From positions 1-7,356 of the forward strand of contig JAJRTM010000144.1 of assembly GCA_024278285.1 (NCBI GenBank): DNA of 7,356 nucleotides, given 5' to 3'. Below are positions 1-5,506 of this stretch, piece after piece. Every line of letters starts with the position of its first letter. The stretch's first letter is position 1. A program made the position numbers and the translations under genes. This DNA comes from Planctomycetota bacterium. GTDB lineage: Bacteria > Planctomycetota > Planctomycetia > Planctomycetales > Planctomycetaceae. The notes beneath the pieces were generated by a model, which saw only the letters and a program-made list of their open reading frames with translations, did not search any database and was not told the origin of the DNA.

Positions 1-1
1 A

Positions 2-82
2 AAACGGGATTCAATAAGAGCTTTTAGCATGGAAAGACAATCCTTTGTACAACTAATGCTGCAAGCAGCAATTGATGTGTAA
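2..82 (+). CDS. Possible 3' end of a plus-strand gene entering from the left edge (very tentative)
   Basis: This plus-strand frame is open from the window edge for 26 codons and stops at TAA 80-82. It ends in a protein-like sequence (QLMLQAAIDV) directly before a hairpin at 81-124. The other two plus frames contain stops. If real, it would converge with the DUF1573 gene and the hairpin would serve both. A competing reading is a minus-strand gene starting at ATG 28-30 (MLKALIESRF, running off the window), with AAAGGA about 11 nt upstream. I cannot decide between them. No family is recognisable from so short a piece. Confidence 0.22.
   Translation, partial: KRDSIRAFSMERQSFVQLMLQAAIDV
57..70. 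repeat. Small perfect palindrome TGCTGC-AA-GCAGCA
   Basis: Two 6-nt arms (57-62 and 65-70) are separated by AA. It sits just before the larger hairpin at 81-124. It may be chance or part of the coding sequence of the possible edge gene. Confidence 0.35.
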
Positions 83-124
83 CGTTTTTCTGTACTTCGT
101 AAGCGAAAAGCGATGAAAAACGTT
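81..124. terminator. Hairpin downstream of the DUF1573 gene, possible bidirectional terminator
   Basis: The perfect 10-bp inverted repeat AACGTTTTTC (81-90) and GAAAAACGTT (115-124) encloses 24 nt, which hold a smaller TTCG/CGAA stem (96-99 with 104-107). The arms carry runs of five T or five A, so either strand gives a stem with a U-rich side. It lies 32 nt beyond the DUF1573 stop codon on the minus strand and directly at the TAA of the possible plus-strand edge gene. The stem is AT-rich and has no classic trailing U-tract, so the terminator role is inferred from position. Confidence 0.42.
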
Positions 125-155
125 CAGTATTAATTCGAAAATTCGACACTAACAA

Positions 156-1307
156 TCAAAAAGAAACCATCTGGACGCGGATATTCATTGTACCAACGAT
201 TGGGTTATTGGTCACTACCTTGATGGTCGCAGGATTTCCTTTGTAAAATTGAGAAGGCGTCGCACCGGGCGGCACTTCGATGATCAAATTATACCGCTCA
301 CGGCCTTTCTCCTGGAATTTTTCATCCTTTTGTAGCGTCACTTTCAGGAAGTCGGGGGTGCTGACCACTTCTTTTATTTCGATGACAGGCCCTTTGTTAT
401 CCTTAACATACATTGAAATTTTAGCTTTTTTCCCCTTCTCAGCGGAAAATGTACTGAAATTCATGGTCATTTTTGAAGAGACCCAGCCTGGAGGACCAAT
501 CAATTTGAACGGGCCGGAATAATAACCTTCAACCGTAATAGTCGCTGGTCGTACTTCTTCTTTACCTTTCTCGTTAATCAGAAATTCCATTTCCACTTTT
601 TCAGAGAAAACACCCAGAGGCGATCCCGGTGCGACCTTACCGTTAATGAGGTATCCCTTCTTCGCACCATCTTCTTCAAGCTGTTTCTTATCCATAGGCG
701 TCAGTTGAACGGAAACGAGCGAGTTTTTACAGCCGACCTTTTTTAGATTGAAATCTTCCCGAACACGTGAGCTAATCTTGCCCGAAAATTCCGTCGGCTC
801 ATCACGGTCCATTTCCCCCAGATACCAAACCCCAGTGGGGGTAATTTCGTAAGACGAATCGACACGCCCTGCGATTGTTAATGCGATTTCTTCATTTTTG
901 GGATCGTTCGTTTTGAGATAAGCCGCTTGACTGAAGTTGGGATCAACTGCTTTTCCAACCCATTCCAGTTCGACAGTTGTCGATTCTCCAGGCGCCAATT
1001 CTCTGTTTTTAAGTTCAGCCATGGTGCACTTGCAGGTTGAGCGATCATATTTCATTTTCAGCAAACCTTTCCCATCGTTACGGATCGTAAAGGTATGCTT
1101 GAGGGTCTGTCCAACCTCCATCGAACCAAAATCATAGATTCCATCGACAATAACAACTTGAGGGGCAAGTCCCGATGGTTTCAAGTCGAGATCGGATTTT
1201 GCTTCAGCCTGCTCTTTGACCGGTAAGTCATCTTGACATCCACTGATGAAAAAGAAAGCAGGCAACATCAGAAGATGAACAACAGTGATAATTTGCTTCT
1301 GGAACAT
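156..1307 (-). CDS. DUF1573 domain lipoprotein
   Basis: A predicted exported lipoprotein of 383 aa. Residues 1-23 form a short basic and hydrophobic signal segment ending in the lipobox ISGC, with Cys24 as the predicted lipidated residue. Residues about 58-150 match the DUF1573 pattern seen across Bacteroidota and Planctomycetota: YDFGSMEVGQ, then FTIRNDG, then the STCKCT cysteine pair (Cys92, Cys94), LAPGEST and a TNDP strand, consistent with an Ig-like (ASH/Hydin-type) beta fold. The C-terminal part (about 338-383, with VPPGATP and TNNP) looks like the end of a second related module; about 155-335 is beta-rich and less clear. The biochemical role of DUF1573 is not established. Its place is probably the periplasmic face of a membrane. 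The ATG start has no clear Shine-Dalgarno site but gives a good signal peptide. A 228-nt gap separates it from the upstream gene, so it probably has its own promoter. Confidence 0.9.
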   Translation of the reverse strand: MFQKQIITVVHLLMLPAFFFISGCQDDLPVKEQAEAKSDLDLKPSGLAPQVVIVDGIYDFGSMEVGQTLKHTFTIRNDGKGLLKMKYDRSTCKCTMAELKNRELAPGESTTVELEWVGKAVDPNFSQAAYLKTNDPKNEEIALTIAGRVDSSYEITPTGVWYLGEMDRDEPTEFSGKISSRVREDFNLKKVGCKNSLVSVQLTPMDKKQLEEDGAKKGYLINGKVAPGSPLGVFSEKVEMEFLINEKGKEEVRPATITVEGYYSGPFKLIGPPGWVSSKMTMNFSTFSAEKGKKAKISMYVKDNKGPVIEIKEVVSTPDFLKVTLQKDEKFQEKGRERYNLIIEVPPGATPSQFYKGNPATIKVVTNNPIVGTMNIRVQMVSF

Positions 1308-1535
1308 TAATCGACACCACTAACAGATAAGAAGAAATTTAATAATCTGGCACGCCTTGCGACAGGCGAAACAGACCCAACATAAAACAAAAAATTGTAG
1401 CGAATCGAAACCTTTATCGCTCGTTGGCATTGCCTGAACAAGGCAGAATCTCAGAAATGATGCTCATTATCAAGACCTCGATGGCAATAACCCTCCCTTA
1501 TGAATAGTTCCTTACGATTGCTACGTTTTTCAGAC
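1308..1535 (-). other. Intergenic leader of the DUF1573 gene
   Basis: This 228-nt gap holds no credible gene. On the minus strand a TACAAT hexamer (1394-1399) resembles a -10 box but lacks a matching -35 at normal spacing. Two short stems are visible: CGCCT/AGGCG (1353-1357 with 1364-1368) and TGCCT/AGGCA (1431-1435 with 1441-1445). Either could lie in the leader or help end transcription of the upstream gene. No strong U-tract terminator is present. Confidence 0.3.
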
Positions 1536-3875
1536 TTAATTGTTGGTTTTTTTGCTCTTTTGAACATTCAATTTTAAGAGAATCGCCTGTTCTTGCTCAG
1601 AAAACAGACGGTCTGTATGTCCATGCTTTTTGTTGATGTCATTCAAATCTCCCGCTCTTTGAGCTGCAATTATCATTTTCTTATTCTCCCCGAGAAATTC
1701 GTACAGTTGAGCAAGTTCCAGATGTAAGTGTGAATCGTTCGGATAGTGATTGATCGCCTGCTCCTGAAACTGGACCGCTTGCTTCAATATTTCGGTATCT
1801 TGCGACCACTCAAAAAGCAGTTTCGATAACCGGGCTCGCTCACGATAGCCGTAGTAATTGATCGGATCTCGCTTGATATATTCCATCATGGCATCTCCAG
1901 ACTGCTTCAATTCTGAAACGTTGCGAGTTTGCGAAGCACTCCGTTCATGTAATTTAGAAAGCATCATCCACGGCTCGGGATTGACGCTATCCTGACTGGC
2001 CCATTGTTGAAGGATACGTTCCGATTCATTCAGCGACCGCGATTCATACAATCTCGCCTGAGCAATCCCTTCCGCAAATTTGGGAGCCACCGAAGTCCAC
2101 CAACATAAAACCGTGAGTAACACGCCGATCCCTAATCCAACAGGATAGATAATTCGATCAGGCACCTTTATTTCTTTCGGAGAGGTAAACTGCCCGACCG
2201 AAAAAATCAACAACAGTTGAATAACAATTGGCATCGAATACCCCCCCGCTCCTTGCAGATGCAAAAACAACGCCGTTGCAGCACAAAGCAGAGTAAAACC
2301 GGAAAGCATCGCCGGCTTCAATATCCAAGCCCAACCAAGAGAAACCGCTGCGATCAAAATTCCCCAGCCAATCAATTCTTCAATCGGCAGCGCAAGCTCC
2401 GGCGACGAAAAAATTCCAGAAAACAAGATAACAAGAATTGTTCCTGCAATCAGTCGTCCCGTAGAAGGCATCTGATAAGTTTGGCTATCGGGGGATTCAT
2501 CCGATGAATTCATAACACAGAATTCAAACATTTTTTTTATCACGCAAAACGTAATCAGAACCAGTCCAATCAGCGAAACAATCCCGCCTTGCGACCAGGC
2601 GTCGAGCCAGATGTTGTGCGGATCGAGAATCACTTCACTTGATTCGGGCAGTTTGAATTCAAGATACGCTTCCCGAAAATTCCCCGGACCTGCCCCAAAC
2701 AAAAAATGCTCGCTAAGCATATTCCAAGATGCAATCCAGTATTCAATACGATAACGAAACGATTTGCCTGCTTCAGTGAGCACTTCGATATCCAAACCGC
2801 CGGTAAAAACGGCAATCAAAACTAAAATCGCCAGCAGTCCCAACGTGATAATTCCTGCCAGAATATATTTCGGTTGAATGCGAGCCGAGTGTGTGATTCT
2901 GTATAAAAACAGGAGCGAAATCCCCACAACCATCCCCAATAACGCTGTTCGAGATTTTGTCAGCAGCAGACAATACAACACCAGAATCATCATCGAGGCA
3001 GCGAGAAGGATTTTCAACAAGGCCTGCTTCTTTTTCAGTAACGCGAAGAGAAAAGCCAAAATCAGAACGGACACAAAAGTAAGAACGCCGCCCAGTGTAT
3101 TTGCTAACGCAAAGCGCGCGGTCGGTTCACTGCTGTTGTTTAGGCGGTTCAGCAATCCCTTTCGCATTTTGTCATCCAGCGGGATGCCGTAGTCGGTCAT
3201 CTCTTTTTGCCATTTTAACTGTTTGCGTTGCAGACGGATTATTGCACTCTCAGATGCTTTTGCAATTTGCTGTTCCAGTTCCTCCCAACGTTCTGCAATC
3301 GGATTAACTATCGCTCGTTTTTCAGGATACGAAACATAATGTTGATAAACCCCGAGCCCACTGATCGGAATGACAATGCCCAGCAGTAGCAAAATCGGCA
3401 GCATTGAACGAGTCTTCAACAGCAGTTTCCTGATGAGGAAGACTGCAACAAACGTCCCAGCCGATTCCCAAAAACAGTAAAGCCCGGTTCGTAAATTTCC
3501 GCCACGTACATACAACGCCATCAAAGAAAGTAACGGCCCCAGAAAAGCGAGTAGAAATAACGAAGCGTCAATCAGATCAATGGAAGGAGGTAATGAAATG
3601 CGATTCCGTATCCCGAGCCAGCAAGCGACGCTGAATAATACCAACCAGAAAAACACGAACAGAATCGTATCCCCCTGATGCGACGATTCAGCCGGGATTA
3701 ACATCCGTCCCAAAAAAAAACCCGTGCAAACAACAAGTAAAATTTGCAAAAGCGAATCGTTTCCCTCGCCAAGATTCAATGATGAAGCAGGACGATTGGA
3801 AGGGGAAGCTGCTGATGGATTTTCTTGTTTTGTCGCACGGTTTCGATTTTGCGAGTTCCGCTTACTCTTCGCCAT
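1536..3875 (-). CDS. O-antigen ligase/polymerase-like membrane protein with C-terminal TPR region
   Basis: A 779-aa polytopic inner-membrane protein of the O-antigen ligase/Wzy (PF04932-type) kind. After a basic, Ser/Asn-rich cytoplasmic tail (1-40) come about five membrane segments (42-177). A long hydrophilic, probably coiled-coil loop follows (about 178-256, [10 protein letters not shown]). The core segments (257-357) carry TKSRTALLG (306-314). Next is the large loop with [11 protein letters not shown] and [14 protein letters not shown], whose His420 matches the conserved ligase-loop histidine. About six more hydrophobic segments (425-594) precede a soluble helical tail (600-750) with TPR-like repeats. 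Such proteins polymerise or transfer undecaprenyl-linked glycans; ligase versus polymerase cannot be told from sequence. I chose ATG 3873-3875 because GAGGG lies 4 nt upstream; the in-frame ATG at 3908 has no such site. It overlaps the upstream transferase gene by 14 nt, implying one transcript and coupled translation. Confidence 0.87.
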   Translation of the reverse strand: MAKSKRNSQNRNRATKQENPSAASPSNRPASSLNLGEGNDSLLQILLVVCTGFFLGRMLIPAESSHQGDTILFVFFWLVLFSVACWLGIRNRISLPPSIDLIDASLFLLAFLGPLLSLMALYVRGGNLRTGLYCFWESAGTFVAVFLIRKLLLKTRSMLPILLLLGIVIPISGLGVYQHYVSYPEKRAIVNPIAERWEELEQQIAKASESAIIRLQRKQLKWQKEMTDYGIPLDDKMRKGLLNRLNNSSEPTARFALANTLGGVLTFVSVLILAFLFALLKKKQALLKILLAASMMILVLYCLLLTKSRTALLGMVVGISLLFLYRITHSARIQPKYILAGIITLGLLAILVLIAVFTGGLDIEVLTEAGKSFRYRIEYWIASWNMLSEHFLFGAGPGNFREAYLEFKLPESSEVILDPHNIWLDAWSQGGIVSLIGLVLITFCVIKKMFEFCVMNSSDESPDSQTYQMPSTGRLIAGTILVILFSGIFSSPELALPIEELIGWGILIAAVSLGWAWILKPAMLSGFTLLCAATALFLHLQGAGGYSMPIVIQLLLIFSVGQFTSPKEIKVPDRIIYPVGLGIGVLLTVLCWWTSVAPKFAEGIAQARLYESRSLNESERILQQWASQDSVNPEPWMMLSKLHERSASQTRNVSELKQSGDAMMEYIKRDPINYYGYRERARLSKLLFEWSQDTEILKQAVQFQEQAINHYPNDSHLHLELAQLYEFLGENKKMIIAAQRAGDLNDINKKHGHTDRLFSEQEQAILLKLNVQKSKKTNN

Positions 3876-4977
3876 TTTTCCCTCGCCCTGCTGTTTCGAG
3901 AATGGCAATAATGCACAGGACGCAAAGTGTCATCGCGATCACCGTCCAGGCGGCTGACCAATCAGGAATCCGATACAGAAGCAGCCCTGCCAGTCCGGTT
4001 GTCAGCGTGCATAAATAAATCGTTAACACTGCATTTCGGCGAGAAAGCCCCAGGTCTGTCAGGCGATGTGAAAAGTGATTCTTATCGGGATGAAACGGAC
4101 TGAGTCCTTTTTTTAATCGAATAAACATCACGGAAGAAAAATCGTAAAGAGGGACCGCCAGAATGCAAAGCGGAGCCAGCATCACATGCGTATCTGACAT
4201 GCTTTCGTCATAAAATGTTCCCAGGATCGTCATACAGCCGAGCATGAAACCTAGAAAAGTGCTTCCCGCATCTCCCATAAATATTTTGGCAGGCGACCAG
4301 TTCCATCTTAAAAAACCGGCACATGCCCCGACCATCACTAACAAAATCCCCGCGACCAGCCAGCGAGGCTCGGAAGTTTGTGTCAGCATGATCGATGCAA
4401 AAAGAAGTGAGGCGATTAAACTGATACCCGCTGTTAAACCATCCATGTTATCCAGAAAATTGAGCGAATTGATTAACAGAACCAACCAGAAAACAGTCAA
4501 TATCCAGCCGACAGGAGCAGAGCCAATAAACAACGACGCGCGGACACCCGCAGCGACAACGCCAATCGCCACACAAAATTGAATACCAAGTCGCAGCTTC
4601 CAGGAAACGGGATGCACATCATCGATTAACCCGGTAATTGCCAAGATTAAGCCGGCAATCAGAATGCCCCACATTTGCGGAGCACGATATAAAACACCGC
4701 CAAGCTGTTCGTGCAGTGTTTCGGGCAGCCAGCCGGAAGGGAGTAATCCTTTGAGCATCAGCCAGACAACGAAATTCGCCAAGGCGAGCGGAACAACAAC
4801 TCCCAGAACAATCCCGACACCCCCGCCCAATGGCGTGGGATGCTCATGAACTTTTCGCTCAGCCGGAATATCCACCAAACCACAATACGGCGCGATCACG
4901 ATCATCAATCGAGTGACGATAAGAGAAACAATAAAAGCCGGCAACAAACAGCCGAGTACAAACCAAAGTATCGCCAA
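3862..4977 (-). CDS. WecA/MraY-family undecaprenyl-phosphate sugar-1-phosphate transferase (glycosyltransferase family 4)
   Basis: A 371-aa integral membrane enzyme with about ten or eleven hydrophobic segments. Family motifs appear in order: [18 protein letters not shown] (36-53), the aspartate pair GLIDDV (Asp119, Asp120), NFLDNMDGL (Asn173, Asp176, Asp179), FMGDAGST (233-240) with Asp236, and [11 protein letters not shown] (296-306). These mark the Mg-dependent family that moves a sugar-1-phosphate from a UDP-sugar to undecaprenyl phosphate. The cytoplasmic HPDKNHFSH loop resembles WecA/TagO-type enzymes more than MraY, so GlcNAc-1-phosphate or a similar sugar is likely; the substrate cannot be read from sequence. 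The start is TTG (4975-4977), directly after an in-frame TGA and 7 nt after AGGAG. The next ATG would remove the first membrane segment. The gene ends inside the start of the O-antigen ligase-like gene, so the two probably work together in surface glycan synthesis. Confidence 0.92.
   Translation of the reverse strand: MAILWFVLGCLLPAFIVSLIVTRLMIVIAPYCGLVDIPAERKVHEHPTPLGGGVGIVLGVVVPLALANFVVWLMLKGLLPSGWLPETLHEQLGGVLYRAPQMWGILIAGLILAITGLIDDVHPVSWKLRLGIQFCVAIGVVAAGVRASLFIGSAPVGWILTVFWLVLLINSLNFLDNMDGLTAGISLIASLLFASIMLTQTSEPRWLVAGILLVMVGACAGFLRWNWSPAKIFMGDAGSTFLGFMLGCMTILGTFYDESMSDTHVMLAPLCILAVPLYDFSSVMFIRLKKGLSPFHPDKNHFSHRLTDLGLSRRNAVLTIYLCTLTTGLAGLLLYRIPDWSAAWTVIAMTLCVLCIIAILETAGRGKNGEE
3880..3884 (-). 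promoter_or_regulatory. Ribosome binding site GAGGG deciding the ligase-like gene start
   Basis: On the minus strand GAGGG is followed by AAAA and ATG (3873-3875). The upstream in-frame ATG at 3906-3908 has only a pyrimidine-rich stretch before it. The site lies inside the last codons of the transferase gene, which suits translational coupling. Confidence 0.6.
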
Positions 4978-5070
4978 TCAATTTCTCCTGTGAAACTTTC
5001 ACTGTTGGGACCGCTCTTACGAACCAACGATTTATTTTTGAATCTTAAATAACTGTTGTCTCTTTGAACC
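4978..5070 (-). other. Leader of the transferase gene
   Basis: These 93 nt lie between the repeat cluster and the transferase start. Apart from the AGGAG site I see only AT-rich sequence. TAAGAT near 5042-5047 (minus strand) resembles a -10 box but has no good -35 partner. If the transferase pair is not read from the sulfatase promoter, its promoter must lie here or inside the repeat elements. Confidence 0.3.
4985..4989 (-). promoter_or_regulatory. Ribosome binding site AGGAG supporting a TTG start
   Basis: AGGAG on the minus strand lies 7 nt before TTG 4975-4977. The codon just upstream of that TTG is an in-frame TGA (4978-4980), so translation cannot begin earlier in this frame. Confidence 0.75.
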
Positions 5071-5186
5071 GTAGGATGGCGTGCTTGCACCCATCAAATA
5101 CGATTTCCCTTTCGTCAAACTCTTGTTGAAATAAAACGGCTTCGACTCCTTTTAATCATGGAAACGAACTGGGCACGCGAAGATGG

Positions 5187-5197
5187 GTGCAAGCACG
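5187..5197 (+). repeat. Left copy of 11-bp direct repeat (target-site duplication)
   Basis: GTGCAAGCACG directly abuts the left end of the inner element and is repeated exactly at 5480-5490. With the preceding G the match is 12 bp (5186-5197 and 5479-5490), because the last base of the inner element is also G. Confidence 0.75.
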
Positions 5198-5241
5198 CTG
5201 TTGTTTATACATAAGTGTTTTCAGGCAAAGCGGAGTCATCA

Positions 5242-5254
5242 GTCCCAAAGGGAC
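5242..5254. repeat. GTCCC-AAA-GGGAC box, left unit outer
   Basis: A five-base-pair perfect stem with a 3-nt loop. It corresponds to 5445-5457 in the opposite half. Confidence 0.7.
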
Positions 5255-5266
5255 AGAGGCAAATAG

Positions 5267-5286
5267 CCCCGGATTTTAATCCGGGG
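5267..5286. repeat. CCCCGGATT/AATCCGGGG hairpin, left unit
   Basis: A nine-base-pair perfect stem around TT. It is the counterpart of the hairpin at 5413-5432, which keeps the pairing while differing in sequence (GGATT against AGGTT). Compensatory change of this kind suggests the fold matters. Confidence 0.75.
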
Positions 5287-5307
5287 GCATCCCCCAGTTA
5301 ATATGTA

Positions 5308-5320
5308 GTCCCGAAGGGAC
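5308..5320. repeat. GTCCC-GAA-GGGAC box, left unit inner
   Basis: A five-base-pair perfect stem with a GAA loop. The wider motif 5307-5322 matches the reverse complement of 5376-5391 at 15 of 16 bases. Confidence 0.7.
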
Positions 5321-5377
5321 GATGGTCATGATTATTTCGAGCCTCCATTGCCTTGCATCAAAGCAACAAATCCCGTC

Positions 5378-5390
5378 GTCCCTTCAGGAC
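5378..5390. repeat. GTCCC-TTC-AGGAC box, right unit inner (one mismatch)
   Basis: Right-hand counterpart of 5308-5320, in inverse orientation. One base of the stem has changed, leaving four paired bases. Confidence 0.6.
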
Positions 5391-5412
5391 TTCCTCCCCT
5401 TGTAAACGAATT

Positions 5413-5432
5413 CCCCAGGTTAAAACCTGGGG
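5413..5432. repeat. CCCCAGGTT/AACCTGGGG hairpin, right unit
   Basis: A nine-base-pair perfect stem around AA. Read on the minus strand it is followed away from the centre of symmetry by the same AAATAGCCCC context as the left hairpin. It could fold in the sulfatase mRNA tail. Confidence 0.75.
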
Positions 5433-5444
5433 CTATTTACCAAT

Positions 5445-5457
5445 GTCCCTCCGGGAC
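5445..5457. repeat. GTCCC-TCC-GGGAC box, right unit outer
   Basis: A five-base-pair perfect stem lying just inside the right terminal repeat. It is the counterpart of 5242-5254. Confidence 0.7.
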
Positions 5458-5479
5458 AAAACTTATGTATAAACAACAG

Positions 5480-5490
5480 GTGCAAGCACG
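5480..5490 (+). repeat. Right copy of 11-bp direct repeat (target-site duplication)
   Basis: GTGCAAGCACG directly follows the right end of the inner element and is identical to 5187-5197. Together with 5491-5499 it completes the interrupted arm of the outer element. Confidence 0.75.
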
Positions 5491-5506
5491 CCATCCTACA
5501 AAACTA

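Larger units (their letters stand above)
5198..5479. mobile_element. Inner 282-bp palindromic non-coding element with 19-bp terminal inverted repeats
   Basis: The ends are perfect inverted repeats: CTGTTGTTTATACATAAGT at 5198-5216 and its reverse complement at 5461-5479. The element consists of two related units facing each other around a unique centre (5323-5375). Each unit has, from the outside in: the terminal repeat, a GTCCC/GGGAC box, an AATAGCCCC-type hairpin, and an AGTCC.GAAGGGACGA box. The left unit carries about 20 nt more than the right, just inside its end. Direct repeats of 11 bp flank the element. It has no plausible gene and is too small to code for a transposase, so it would need to be moved in trans. 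A REP/REPIN-like array or a MITE are both reasonable labels. Confidence 0.72.
5071..5499. mobile_element. Outer MITE-like inverted-repeat element, interrupted by a second element
   Basis: The left arm (5071-5095) starts GTAGGATGGCGTGC. The right arm is split: 5182-5197 plus 5491-5499. Joined, the two right-arm pieces form the exact reverse complement of the 25-nt left arm, around an 86-nt core (5096-5181). The uninterrupted element would be 136 bp and could fold into a long hairpin. As it stands, the outermost 21 bp (5071-5091 and 5479-5499) still pair perfectly. I see no coding sequence and no convincing target duplication at its own borders (left TTGAACC, right AAAACTA). The right border lies 7 bp from the sulfatase stop codon. 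GTAGGATGG-type inverted repeats are widespread in bacteria; linking this one to any transposase is inference. Confidence 0.7.

Noticed and set aside
1308..1535. Sigma-70 promoter TTGTTC-17-GATAAA before the DUF1573 gene
   Set aside because: It has only three of six and four of six matches, which is no better than chance in AT-rich spacer.
2878..3192. 104-codon plus-strand open frame antisense to the ligase-like gene
   Set aside because: It is a shadow of a clear membrane protein gene, with no ribosome site or recognisable domain.
5198..5479. Simple Rho-independent terminator pair
   Set aside because: No U-tract follows the stems, and the terminal inverted repeats plus direct repeats fit a mobile element better. 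A secondary role in termination stays possible.
5198..5499. CRISPR array suggested by repeated GTCCC/GGGAC boxes
   Set aside because: The repeats are short, palindromic, in mirror orientation and irregularly spaced. There are no regular spacers and no cas genes.
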